Assembly: GCA_035705985.1 (NCBI GenBank)
Contig: DASSVP010000210.1
Coordinates: forward strand, 1-25,082
DNA from: JACVRW01 sp035705985
Lineage (GTDB): Bacteria; Actinomycetota; Thermoleophilia; Solirubrobacterales; Thermoleophilaceae
Length of the DNA: 25,082 nucleotides
Direction of reading: 5' to 3'
Both the position numbers and the translations under genes were made by a program. Positions within the stretch are counted from its first letter, which is position 1, and each line of letters begins with the position of its first letter. Below, in pieces: positions 6,562-14,904 of this stretch. The notes beneath the pieces are model-generated. The model had not been told where the DNA came from, ran no database searches, and saw only the letters and a list, made by a program, of their open reading frames with translations.

Positions 6562-9492
6562 GTGACGATCACCGCTCCTCCGGCCGCTCGCACGGTCACG
6601 CTGAGCATCGACGGGCAGGAGCTGTTGGTGCCCGAGGGGACCACGATCCTCGACGCCGCGAAGAGCGTCGGCATCGACATCCCGGTGCTCTGCCACGACG
6701 AGCGCTACGACCCCGTGGGCGTCTGCCGGATGTGCGTCGTCGACGTGGGCGCGCGCGTGTACGCGGCCGCCTGCGTGCGCCCATGCGAGGACGGCATGGA
6801 GGTGAAGACCTCGCCGCCGGAGGTCGAGCAGCGGCGCGCCACGCTCACCCAGCTCCTCATGGCGGACCAGCCGCCGACGGACGAGGACCCGAAGGAGATG
6901 ACGACCGCCGACAACGAGCTGCTCGCGCTCGCGCGCCGCTACGGGGTCGGGAGAGAGGACGGGATCCCGCTCGGCGGCGGCCGGGGCATCGACACGAGCA
7001 ACCCGGTCATCGCCGTGAACCACGACGCCTGCATCCTGTGCGACCGCTGCGTCCGCGCCTGCGACGACATCCAGGGCAACGATGTGATCGGGCGCTCCGG
7101 CAAGGGCTACGCGACCCTGATCGCGTTCGACCTGAACGACCCGATGGGTGAGTCGTCCTGCGTCACCTGCGGGGAGTGCGTTGCCGCGTGCCCCACCGGC
7201 GCGATCGTGAACAAGGCGATCAACGACGTGCCGATCAGGCCGCGCGCGCAGCTGGACTCGGTGGACACGGTCTGCCCGTACTGCGGCGTCGGCTGCGCGC
7301 TCACCTACCACGTCGACCGGGAGCGGAACGCGATCTCGTTCGCGGACGGCCGCGAGCAGCCCGGCTCGAAGCGGCGCCTCTGCGTCAAGGGCCGCTACGG
7401 CTGGGACTACGCCAGCTCGCCGCAGCGGCTCACGACGCCGCTGATCCGGCTCGAGGAGTCGTACCCGAAGGGGCCGCTTTCCTCAGACGTGAAGGGCGAG
7501 GGCCGCGGGCGCAAGAAGCCCGGCGGGCTCGTGGACTACGACGAGGTGCTCCCCCACTTCCGCGAGGCGAGCTGGGAGGAGGCGCTCTCGCTCGTGGCCG
7601 AGAAGCTCACCGGGATCCACTCCGACGGCGGCCCGGGCGCCATCGCAGGCTTCGGCTCGGCCAAGTGCTCGAACGAGGAGGCCTACCTCTTCCAGAAGCT
7701 GATTCGCGCCGGCTTCGGCACCAACAACGTCGATCACTGCACGCGGCTGTGCCACGCGTCTTCGGTGGCCGCGCTCTTCGAGGGCGTGGGCTCGGGCGCC
7801 GTGTCGACGACGTACGGCGACATCGTGAACGCGGACGTCGCGATCCTCGCGGGCACGAACACGACGGCGAACCACCCGGTCGCGTCGTCGTTCTTCAAGC
7901 AGGCGAAGCGGCGCGGGACGACCCTCATCGTGGTGGACCCGCGGCGCGAGCGGATCGCCGACCACGCCGACATCTACTGCCAGCTCAAGCCCGGCACGGA
8001 CGTCGCCTTCTACAACGGGATCCTGCACGAGGTGATCGCGAACGACTGGGTCGATCGCGAGTTCATCGCCGAGCGGGTCACGAACTACGGGGAGCTGGCG
8101 AAGACTGTCAAGCGGTACCCGCCCGAGCGCGCCGCCCAGATCTGCGGCGTGGATGCCGACACGATCCGCGAGGTCGCACGACTCTGGGGCACTTGCGGCG
8201 CCGGCGTCATCTACTGGGGCATGGGAATCTCGCAGCACACCACCGGCACGGACAACGCCCGCTGCCTGATCGCGATGTGCTCGATCACAGGCAACGTGGG
8301 CCGCCAGGGCACCGGGCTGCATCCGCTGCGCGGGCAGAACAACGTGCAGGGCGCCTCGGACGCCGGGCTGATCCCGATGTTCTATCCCGACTACCAGCTC
8401 GTCACGCGCGACGACGCCCGCGAGAAGTTCGCCGAGGCCTGGGGCGGCCGCGAGCTCGACCCGGAGCGCGGGCTTACCGTCACCGAGATCATCGCCGCGG
8501 CGCTCCACGGCGGCGTGCGCGGGATGTACATGATGGGCGAGAACCCGTTCCTCTCGGACCCGAACGTGAACAAGGTCCGAAAGGCGCTGAGCGCGCTCGA
8601 GTTCCTCGTGGTGCAGGACATCTTCCTGACGGAGACCGCCGAGTTCGCCGACGTGGTGCTGCCGGCCTCCTCCTACATGGAGAAGGAGGGCACCTACACG
8701 AACACCGACCGGCGCGTGCAGATCGGCCGCAAGGTGCTCGACCCGCCCGGGGAGGCGCGCGAGGACTGGAAGATCATCTGCGACATCGCCGCGCGCATCG
8801 GGCTGCCGATGGAGTACGGCTCGCCACGCGAGGTGTTCGACGAGATGGCGGCGATCATGCCGAACTACGCCGGGCTGTCGTACGACAACCTGGGGGCTTC
8901 GGGGAAGCTCTATCCGAATCCGGACCCGGAGCACTCGGACGGGACCGTCGTGCTGTTCGACGAGCGCTTCGGCACCGACGACGGCAAGGCGCACCTCGTG
9001 CCGGCCGAGTGGCTGCCCGCGAAGGAGCTGCCGGACGACGAGTTCCCGTTCATCCTCAACACCGGCCGGCTGCTGGAGCACTGGCACACGGGGTCGATGA
9101 CGCGGCGCTCGTTCGCGCTCGACGCGATCCAGCCGGAGGCGCACGTGTACCTGAATCCCGACGACGCGGCCTCCATGGGCGTGGCCGAGGGCGACTTCGT
9201 GCGCGTCACGTCACGCCGCGGGTCCATCGAGCTGTCCGCCCGTCTGAGTCACCGCGACACCCCGGGCACCTGCTTCATCCCCTTCCACTTCCGCGAGGCC
9301 GCGGCGAACGTGCTGACGATCGACGAGATCGACCCGCACGGGAAGATCCCGGAGTTCAAGTTCTGCGCGGTGAAGGTCGAGCGCGCGGACGGCGGCTCGA
9401 CTGCGACGGACGGCGACGCGGCGGCCGCGACGCGCGACGCGGGCGCCGGCGGCTTTGCGGACGCCGCCCGGGCCGCGGAGCCGCCCGCGTGA
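6562..9492 (+). CDS. fdhA: NAD-linked formate dehydrogenase, catalytic (alpha) subunit, molybdo/tungsto-bis-MGD type
   Basis: 976 residues from GTG. Domain order: NuoG-like [2Fe-2S] domain (Cys44, Cys55, Cys58, Cys71), two ferredoxin-type 4Fe-4S sites (Cys157/160/163/167 and Cys200/203/206/210), then the Mo-bisMGD catalytic part opened by CPYCGVGC with its own 4Fe-4S cluster. In NNVDHCTRLCHASS, Cys397-His398 occupy the place of the metal-ligating Cys/Sec and conserved His of formate dehydrogenases, so this is a Cys enzyme. The His/Cys3 cluster motif normally found after the [2Fe-2S] domain is absent: residues about 92-150 contain no Cys. A low-complexity Ala/Asp/Gly tail ends the protein. It oxidises formate to CO2 and passes electrons to the next gene product. 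The stop overlaps the next start (GTGA). FdhD, needed to sulfurate the cofactor, is not in the window. Confidence 0.92.
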   Translation: MTITAPPAARTVTLSIDGQELLVPEGTTILDAAKSVGIDIPVLCHDERYDPVGVCRMCVVDVGARVYAAACVRPCEDGMEVKTSPPEVEQRRATLTQLLMADQPPTDEDPKEMTTADNELLALARRYGVGREDGIPLGGGRGIDTSNPVIAVNHDACILCDRCVRACDDIQGNDVIGRSGKGYATLIAFDLNDPMGESSCVTCGECVAACPTGAIVNKAINDVPIRPRAQLDSVDTVCPYCGVGCALTYHVDRERNAISFADGREQPGSKRRLCVKGRYGWDYASSPQRLTTPLIRLEESYPKGPLSSDVKGEGRGRKKPGGLVDYDEVLPHFREASWEEALSLVAEKLTGIHSDGGPGAIAGFGSAKCSNEEAYLFQKLIRAGFGTNNVDHCTRLCHASSVAALFEGVGSGAVSTTYGDIVNADVAILAGTNTTANHPVASSFFKQAKRRGTTLIVVDPRRERIADHADIYCQLKPGTDVAFYNGILHEVIANDWVDREFIAERVTNYGELAKTVKRYPPERAAQICGVDADTIREVARLWGTCGAGVIYWGMGISQHTTGTDNARCLIAMCSITGNVGRQGTGLHPLRGQNNVQGASDAGLIPMFYPDYQLVTRDDAREKFAEAWGGRELDPERGLTVTEIIAAALHGGVRGMYMMGENPFLSDPNVNKVRKALSALEFLVVQDIFLTETAEFADVVLPASSYMEKEGTYTNTDRRVQIGRKVLDPPGEAREDWKIICDIAARIGLPMEYGSPREVFDEMAAIMPNYAGLSYDNLGASGKLYPNPDPEHSDGTVVLFDERFGTDDGKAHLVPAEWLPAKELPDDEFPFILNTGRLLEHWHTGSMTRRSFALDAIQPEAHVYLNPDDAASMGVAEGDFVRVTSRRGSIELSARLSHRDTPGTCFIPFHFREAAANVLTIDEIDPHGKIPEFKFCAVKVERADGGSTATDGDAAAATRDAGAGGFADAARAAEPPA

Positions 9493-11135
9493 TCTCGCAG
9501 CGCCCGCCGGGAGCCGAGGCCCGCGCCGGCCGCTTTCCCGGCCCCTCGCTGATCCCCGACCTCCACGAGATCCAGCGCGAGCACGGCTGGCTGCCGCGCG
9601 AGGAGCTCGTGAAGCTGTCCCGCGAGCGCCGCCGTCCGCTCTACGAGATCGAGGGCCTGATCTCGTTCTACCCGCATTTCCTCACCGCGCCGCCGCCGAA
9701 GACCGAGATCGCCTGCTGCCACGACCTGAGCTGCTGGCTCCAGGGCGGCGACGCGCGCATCGCGGAGGTCCGTGCCGAGCACGCCGGCGACCCGGACGTC
9801 GAAATCCGCGAGGTCTCGTGCCTCGGCCGTTGCGATCGTGCGCCGTTCGTGACCGAGGAGGCCACGGAGCTGCGCCGCTCGGACGTTCAGCGGCCGAATG
9901 ACCCTTACGCCGTCGACGCCCGCGACTACCGCGTGCTTCGCTCAGCGCTGGCCGGGGACCTCGACACGAACGACCTCATCGCGTGGCTGAAGGAGGCCGG
10001 ACTTCGCGGCATGGGCGGCGCCGGCTTCCCGACCGGCACCAAGTGGGAGCTCGTCGCAAAGCAGGAGGCCGAGCCGAAGTACGCGATCTGCAACGCGGAC
10101 GAGTCCGAGCCGGGCACCTTCAAGGATCGCCAGATTCTGGCCGAGCAGCCGCACCTCGTGCTCGAGGGCCTTCTGCTCGGGATGCTCGCGACCGGCTGTC
10201 TCGAGGGCTGGGTCTTCATCCGGCACGAGTACGAGCCCGAGGAGCGCGTGCTGCGCAAGGAGCTCGAGCGCGTCCGCGGGCTGGGTCTGCTCGACGAGGC
10301 CGGTGTGACCGTGGACATCTTCGTGTCACCGGGCGGCTACATCCTCGGCGAGGAGTCCGCGCTGATCGAGTGCATGGAGGGACATCGCGGCGAGCCGCGC
10401 AACAAGCCGCCGTTCCCGGGGATCGCCGGGCTCTGGGGCAAGCCGACGTTGATGAACTCGGTCGAGACCTTCGGCCACGTGCCGGTGATCGCCGAGCGCG
10501 GCGCCGAGTGGTGGAAGTCGCAGGGCGTGAACGGCGGGACGGGGCTGAAGTTCTTCGCGGTCTCGGGGCACATCGAGAAGCCCGACGTGTACTGCGTCCC
10601 GATGGGGACGACGACGCGCGAGCTGGTCGGGCTGGCCGGCGGCGTCAGCGAGGGACGCGAGCTGCTGGCTTTCCAGCCGGGCGGAGCGTCGTCGAACTTC
10701 CTGGGGCCCGAGCAGCTCGACGTGCCGCTCGACTTCGGCCCGCTCGCCGAGGCGGGCTCGATGCTCGGGTCGGGCGCGGTGGTCGTGATCGCCGAGGGAA
10801 CCGACCTGCTCGCCGCGGCGACCAACGTGCTCCGCTTCTTCCGCAACGAGTCGTGCGGGAAGTGCGTGCCGTGCAGGGTGGGCTCGACGAAGGCGCACAC
10901 GCTGCTGAGCGACCTGATCGAGTCGGGCGGCGGGCCCGACGACGTCAGCGACACGATCCTCGAGCTCGAGAAGACGATGCGCCTGACCTCGATCTGCGGG
11001 CTGGGGCAGGTCGCCCTCGGGCCGGCGATCAGCGTGCTGGGGCTGAAGCGCGGCGGAGCGGCCGCTCGCCCGCAGCCGCGCCCGCCCCGCGCGCCCGACC
11101 AGGCCGCGGGCGACGAATCCCCGCCCGCATCCTGA
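9489..11135 (+). CDS. Formate dehydrogenase NADH-binding subunit, NuoE-NuoF fusion
   Basis: 548 residues from the GTG at 9489, overlapping the fdhA stop by four bases. Residues about 15-130 are NuoE-like, with [2Fe-2S] ligands among Cys76/77, Cys82, Cys111 and Cys115 (CCHDLSC, CLGRCD). Residues about 150-515 are NuoF-like: GMGGAGFPTGTKWELV and CNADESEPGTFKDR bind NADH and FMN, and ESCGKCVPCRVGS with SICGLGQ gives the 4Fe-4S ligands Cys456/459/462/503. A Pro/Ala/Arg-rich tail follows. It corresponds to FdsG plus FdsB in one chain and passes electrons from FdhA to NAD+. A hydrogenase or Complex I diaphorase has the same domains, but the position directly after fdhA and the lack of hydrogenase or Nuo genes favour formate dehydrogenase. 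Confidence 0.9.
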   Translation: MISQRPPGAEARAGRFPGPSLIPDLHEIQREHGWLPREELVKLSRERRRPLYEIEGLISFYPHFLTAPPPKTEIACCHDLSCWLQGGDARIAEVRAEHAGDPDVEIREVSCLGRCDRAPFVTEEATELRRSDVQRPNDPYAVDARDYRVLRSALAGDLDTNDLIAWLKEAGLRGMGGAGFPTGTKWELVAKQEAEPKYAICNADESEPGTFKDRQILAEQPHLVLEGLLLGMLATGCLEGWVFIRHEYEPEERVLRKELERVRGLGLLDEAGVTVDIFVSPGGYILGEESALIECMEGHRGEPRNKPPFPGIAGLWGKPTLMNSVETFGHVPVIAERGAEWWKSQGVNGGTGLKFFAVSGHIEKPDVYCVPMGTTTRELVGLAGGVSEGRELLAFQPGGASSNFLGPEQLDVPLDFGPLAEAGSMLGSGAVVVIAEGTDLLAAATNVLRFFRNESCGKCVPCRVGSTKAHTLLSDLIESGGGPDDVSDTILELEKTMRLTSICGLGQVALGPAISVLGLKRGGAAARPQPRPPRAPDQAAGDESPPAS

Positions 11136-11136
11136 C

Positions 11137-12408
11137 GTGAGCCGGCCGGGACAGCGCGAGTTCTTCACCGTCAAGACCGTCTCGGAGGCGCTTACCGGGT
11201 TCCGACCCTCGCGCCGCACTCGAACCGAGGCGGTCGCACTCGAGGAGGCATTCGGCCGGATTCCCGCCGAAGCCCCGCTCGCCCCGCACGCGCTGCCCGG
11301 CTTTGCGCGCGCGACGGTCGACGGCTTCGCCGTTCGCGCCGCGGACACCTACGGCGCCTCCGAAGGGCTGCCGAGCTACCTGGACCTCGCGGGCGAGGTA
11401 CGCATGGGACACCCACCCGAGGTCGAGGTGCGCCCGGGCACCGCGGTGGCGATCGCAACCGGCGCCCCGCTTCCGTCGGGGGCAGACGCCGTCCTCAAGG
11501 TCGAGCACACGCAGTCCGCAACACCTGAGTTACTCGAGATCCTGAAGCCGGTGACGCCCGGCGAGGGATTGGTGCGTGCCGACGAGGACGCCGCCGCAGG
11601 CGACGAGCTGGCGACAGCCGGTCGCCCGCTCCGCGCGCAGGACCTCGGGATGCTGGCGGCGGCGGGCATCACGGAAATAACGGTCTACGTGCGGCCGCGA
11701 GTGGCGATCGTGTCGACCGGCGACGAGCTGGTTCCCGCGGACGCGCCGAGCCTGAGCCCCGGGCAGGTTCGCGACGCCACCGCGCCCGCCCTGGCGGCGC
11801 TCGTCCGCGAAGCCGGCGGCGAGCCCGAGTTCATCGGCATCGTGCCGGACGACCGGGAGGCCCTCACCACAACGCTGCGCGGGCTGCTCGATCCCCAACC
11901 CTCGACCACCCTCAGAAAAGGGTCAGACCCCTTTGACGTTGTTGTCGTCTCGGCCGGGTCGTCGGTCGGGTCGCGGGACGAGACCGCGGCCGCGATCGCC
12001 TCGCTCGGGGAGCCGGGCATCTGGTGCCACGGGCTCGCGTTCCGCCCCGGCAAGCCCACGCTGCTCGCGGACTGCGGCGGCGTGCCGGTCATCGGGCTCC
12101 CCGGCAACCCGCGCTCCGCGCTCGTCGTCTTCCGGCTGATCGGCATGCCGATCGTCCGGATGGTCGGCGGCTGCACGGAGCCGGCGCCCGAGCCGCGGGT
12201 CGCCGCCGTCCTCGCGCGCGACCTGCCGTCGGCGGCCGGCCGGCTCGACGTGGTGCAGGTTCGGCTGAGCGGCGAGCGGGCGGAGCCGCTCTTCGGCAGC
12301 TCCTCGCTGCTCTCCCTCCTCACGGCAGCCGACGGTTACGTCGTCGTGCCTGAAGCGGCGACCGGTCTGGCGGCGGGCAGCGACGTAGAAGTGACGCTGT
12401 ACCGCTAG
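11137..12408 (+). CDS. moeA: Molybdopterin molybdenumtransferase MoeA (first paralogue)
   Basis: 423 residues from GTG, one base after the previous stop. It has the three MoeA parts: N-terminal domain with ATVDGFAVRAADT, the MoCF-binding domain (STGDELVPAD, VVVSAGSSVGSRDET) and the C-terminal beta-barrel. GLAFRPGKPTLLADCGGVPVIGLPGNPRSA is the typical MoeA block. MoeA inserts the metal into adenylated molybdopterin. Odd feature: residues 253-266 (PQPSTTLRKGSDPF) interrupt the usual short step between the preceding helix and the VVVSAGSS strand, and part of this is encoded by a near-perfect palindrome (11917-11934), so a small repeat seems to have entered in frame. The fold should survive because the insert is in a loop. 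A second MoeA follows directly. Confidence 0.9.
   Translation: MSRPGQREFFTVKTVSEALTGFRPSRRTRTEAVALEEAFGRIPAEAPLAPHALPGFARATVDGFAVRAADTYGASEGLPSYLDLAGEVRMGHPPEVEVRPGTAVAIATGAPLPSGADAVLKVEHTQSATPELLEILKPVTPGEGLVRADEDAAAGDELATAGRPLRAQDLGMLAAAGITEITVYVRPRVAIVSTGDELVPADAPSLSPGQVRDATAPALAALVREAGGEPEFIGIVPDDREALTTTLRGLLDPQPSTTLRKGSDPFDVVVVSAGSSVGSRDETAAAIASLGEPGIWCHGLAFRPGKPTLLADCGGVPVIGLPGNPRSALVVFRLIGMPIVRMVGGCTEPAPEPRVAAVLARDLPSAAGRLDVVQVRLSGERAEPLFGSSSLLSLLTAADGYVVVPEAATGLAAGSDVEVTLYR
11917..11934. repeat. Palindromic repeat AAAGGGTCAGACCCCTTT inside moeA
   Basis: AAAGGGTC-A-GACCCcTTT is a hairpin with 8-bp arms and one bulged C. I recall similar GGGTCTGACCC-type palindromes dispersed in many bacterial genomes, often read as KGSDPF in proteins, but could not check this here. 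It is read through in frame and lies in a MoeA loop. Only one copy was seen in this window. Confidence 0.5.
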
Positions 12409-12415
12409 CGCGAGA

Positions 12416-14350
12416 ATGTCCGGGATGGCCCGCTCCGCGCCGTTCATCCACGATCGTCCCGCCGCCGAGGCGCTCGCCGCCTGGCAGGAGGCGTGCGCTG
12501 CCGCCGGGTGCCCGCAGCGCGTCGACGCGGTCGCTCTTCCGCTCGATCAGGCGGTCGGTCGGGTCACGGCCGAGCCGGTGTGGGCGGCGCGATCCTCGCC
12601 GCCCTTCGACGCGGCCGCGATGGACGGGATCGCGGTTAGAGCCGCGGACACGGTCGGGGCGAGCGAGACCTCGCCGGTCGTGCTCCCCCGCGGCTCGTTC
12701 GAGATCGTGGATACCGGCGATCCTGTTCCCGACGACTTCGACGCGGTCGTCATGCGCGAGGACGTCCACGACGTCGGCGACGGCGTCGAGCTCCGCGCGG
12801 CCGCCGGGCCGTATCAGCACGTCCGCTCGATCGGCGAGGACGTCAGTGCCGCCGAGCTGCTGCTTCCGGCGGGCCACCGGCTGCGCCCCGTGGACGTGGC
12901 GGCGGCCGGGGCGTCCGGCGCGAGGGAGCTCGTCGTGCGGCGGCGGCCGGTCGTGACCGTGATCCCGACGGGTGACGAGATACGCCCGGTCGGTGCCGAG
13001 CTCGGCACGGGCGAGCTACCCGACACGAACTCGTTGATGATCGCGGCACAGGCGGAGGCGGCCGGCTGCGAGGCGCACCGGTTCGAGGTGGTCTCGGACG
13101 AGCCGAGCGAGATAGCGGCGGCGGTGAGGGCGGCCGCGGCGCGATCGGACCTCGTGGTCGTGATCGCCGGCTCGAGCGCTGGCCGGGACGACCACACCGC
13201 GGCTGTGGTGGCGGAGGTGGGAACGCTCGCTGTGCATGGGGTGGCCGTTCGCCCTGGTCACCCCGTTGTTCTTGGAGTGGTGCGGAACGACGCGTTGCCC
13301 ACTCCGGTCCTCGGCGCTCCCGGCTATCCGGTCTCCGCGGCGCTCACCTTCGACATCTTCGCCGCGCCCCTGCTCGCCCGGCTCGAGGGGGCGGCTCCTC
13401 CTGAGGCTCCGGTCGCGACGGCAAGGCTCGCTCGCAAGCTCGCCTCCGCGATGGGCATGGACGACTGGGTGCGCGTGCGGCTCGGCAGGGTCGCGGGCCG
13501 GCTCGTCGCCACGCCGCTTCCCCGCGGCGCCGGCGTGCTGACCTCGCTCGTCAGGGCCGACGGCCTGCTGGTCGTCCCGGCCGAGCTCGAGGGGCATCAC
13601 GCGGGAGAGGACGTAGCCGTCCGGCTGCTGCGCGGCGTCGGCGAGATCGAGCGCACGATCGTGGTGACCGGCTCGCACGACCTCGTCCTCGACCTCGCCG
13701 CCTCGAAACTGCGCGAACAGGACGCACTCGTCACGCTGGCGTCGTCGAACGTCGGCTCGCTCGGCGGCCTGACCGCGCTGCGGGACGGCCTCTGCCACGT
13801 CGCCGGCTCGCATCTCCTCGACCCGGACACCGGCGAGTACACGCTCCCCTACCTCGACCGGCTCTTGCCCGATCAGGACGTGGCCGTCGTCCGGCTGGTG
13901 CGCCGCGAGCAGGGCCTGATCGTGCCGGAGGGCAACCCGGAGAACGTCACCGGCATCGACGACGTCGCGCGGAGAGGCCTCCGCTACGTCAACAGACAGC
14001 GCGGCGCCGGAACGCGCGTCCTGCTCGACCACGAGCTCGCGAAGCGCGGGATCTCACCGGCAGCGATCCAGGGCTACGAGCGTGAGGAGCACACGCACCT
14101 GGCCATCGCCGCCGCGGTCGCGGCCGGCCGCGCCGACTGCGGCCTCGGCGTGCTCGCCGCCGCGCGCGCCTTCGGCCTCGGCTTTGTCCCGGTCGCGCAT
14201 GAGCCGTATGACCTCGTGGTTCAGGCGGACAGCATCGATGATGTGCTTCTCGCCCCGCTCTGGGCCCTGCTCGCATCGCCGGAGTTCCGCGACGAGGTCA
14301 CCGCGCTGGGCGGCTACGACACCGCCGAGATGGGCAACCGCATCCGCTGA
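12416..14350 (+). CDS. moeA: MoeA fused to a C-terminal periplasmic-binding-protein-like (COG1910-type) domain
   Basis: 644 residues from the ATG at 12416 (an ATG three codons later is also possible). Residues 1 to about 400 are a second MoeA: AAAMDGIAVRAADTVG, PTGDEIRPVG, VVVIAGSSAGRDDHTA and VRPGHPVVLG/GAPGYPVSAAL. Residues about 405-644 are a PBP-like domain (VVTGSHDLVLDLAASKL, AGSHLLDPDTGEYTLPYL, NRQRGAGTRVLLDHEL, GRADCGLGVLAAAR) of the kind seen fused to MoeA or to DNA-binding domains and presumed to bind molybdate, tungstate or a related ligand. Seven bases separate it from moeA1. Two unlike MoeA proteins beside one tungsten-type and one Mo/W-type enzyme suggest metal-specific insertion. 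It ends the operon, its stop directly abutting the convergent fchA-like gene. Confidence 0.9.
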   Translation: MSGMARSAPFIHDRPAAEALAAWQEACAAAGCPQRVDAVALPLDQAVGRVTAEPVWAARSSPPFDAAAMDGIAVRAADTVGASETSPVVLPRGSFEIVDTGDPVPDDFDAVVMREDVHDVGDGVELRAAAGPYQHVRSIGEDVSAAELLLPAGHRLRPVDVAAAGASGARELVVRRRPVVTVIPTGDEIRPVGAELGTGELPDTNSLMIAAQAEAAGCEAHRFEVVSDEPSEIAAAVRAAAARSDLVVVIAGSSAGRDDHTAAVVAEVGTLAVHGVAVRPGHPVVLGVVRNDALPTPVLGAPGYPVSAALTFDIFAAPLLARLEGAAPPEAPVATARLARKLASAMGMDDWVRVRLGRVAGRLVATPLPRGAGVLTSLVRADGLLVVPAELEGHHAGEDVAVRLLRGVGEIERTIVVTGSHDLVLDLAASKLREQDALVTLASSNVGSLGGLTALRDGLCHVAGSHLLDPDTGEYTLPYLDRLLPDQDVAVVRLVRREQGLIVPEGNPENVTGIDDVARRGLRYVNRQRGAGTRVLLDHELAKRGISPAAIQGYEREEHTHLAIAAAVAAGRADCGLGVLAAARAFGLGFVPVAHEPYDLVVQADSIDDVLLAPLWALLASPEFRDEVTALGGYDTAEMGNRIR

Positions 14351-14869
14351 TCAGCGCGGCGGAGGGTGGCCCGTTGCGGAGGCCCGCGCCCCTGCGGCGC
14401 GCAGCTCCGCCTGGCGCGCGCGCTCGACGATCGCTCCCGAGCCCATGTTGATCTCAACGAGGCGGAAGGCGGCCGTGGCGGCGGCCTCGGCGAGCACCAC
14501 GCCCGTCAGGACGTCGCCCCGCACGGCCGCGGACGCGGATGAGGCCAGCTCCACGCCGAGCGCGGCGACCTCCGCGGCGGTCTCCGCGATCCGGGCCGGG
14601 GGCTCACTCGCGGCCGCGAGGGCGGCCTCGCGCTCCGAGGGCGTTCGCGCTGCGAGCACCGGCGCATACGAGCTCAGCTCCTGCTCCGCGAGTTCGAGCG
14701 CCTGCCGGCGCAGGGCCGACGCGGAAGAAGCAGCGGCCGAGTCCTTCGCGATCCCGGCCGACATCTCCACGAGCGCCGCCGCAAGGGCAGCGGCCACCCC
14801 TGCCGTGCTGCCTCCCCCGGGCGCCGGCGTCGGCTCGGCAACCGACTCGATGAAGTTGCTGAGGTCCAC
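14351..14869 (-). CDS. Cyclodeaminase / methenyl-THF cyclohydrolase (FchA-like) protein
   Basis: 172 residues from the GTG at 14869, with GGGAG two bases upstream. The N-terminal SVAEPTPAPGGGSTAGVAAALAAALVEM is the signature of the formimidoyltransferase-cyclodeaminase (FTCD_C) family; the rest is alanine-rich helix. Stand-alone proteins of this family act as formimino-THF cyclodeaminase or as methenyl-THF cyclohydrolase (FchA of methylotrophs). The context of formate dehydrogenase, malyl-CoA lyase and GcvT favours a C1-folate role over histidine breakdown; no histidine-degradation gene is nearby. The gene shares a 27-bp divergent start region with the PhyH gene. The family is well supported; the exact reaction is inferred. 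Confidence 0.78.
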   Translation of the reverse strand: MDLSNFIESVAEPTPAPGGGSTAGVAAALAAALVEMSAGIAKDSAAASSASALRRQALELAEQELSSYAPVLAARTPSEREAALAAASEPPARIAETAAEVAALGVELASSASAAVRGDVLTGVVLAEAAATAAFRLVEINMGSGAIVERARQAELRAAGARASATGHPPPR

Positions 14870-14885
14870 GACTCCCGGTTAGGCT
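14856..14885 (+). promoter_or_regulatory. Putative promoter of the PhyH gene
   Basis: TTGCTG (14856-14861), an 18-bp spacer and TAGGCT (14880-14885) lead to a start about four bases before the TTG codon at 14897. The -10 hexamer is identical to that proposed for fdhA. The region overlaps the 5' end of the divergent FchA-like gene. Confidence 0.4.
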
Positions 14886-14888
14886 ACC

Positions 14889-14904
14889 TGGACAAATTGG
14901 TTCA
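14889..14904. promoter_or_regulatory. Putative operator, copy 2 (TGGACAAATTGGTTCA), between fchA-like and phyH genes
   Basis: It matches 14 of 16 bases of TGGACAAATTTGTCCA, and the flanks (CC before, A after) match copy 1. It lies just downstream of the phyH -10 hexamer and covers the TTG start codon, so a bound protein would block transcription initiation. Confidence 0.45.

Noticed and set aside
7738..7755. Selenocysteine in FdhA
   Set aside because: The metal-ligand codon is TGC (Cys397); there is no in-frame TGA.
7483..9144. A 553-codon minus-strand open frame opposite fdhA
   Set aside because: Shadow of fdhA; its translation has no motif and is dominated by Arg, Val and His.
9489..11135. 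Bidirectional hydrogenase or Complex I diaphorase
   Set aside because: No hydrogenase or further Nuo genes are present, and the gene overlaps fdhA, whose catalytic Cys-His pair marks formate dehydrogenase.
14351..14869. Full bifunctional formiminotransferase-cyclodeaminase
   Set aside because: Only the short cyclodeaminase-type domain exists (172 residues); no formiminotransferase domain is encoded.
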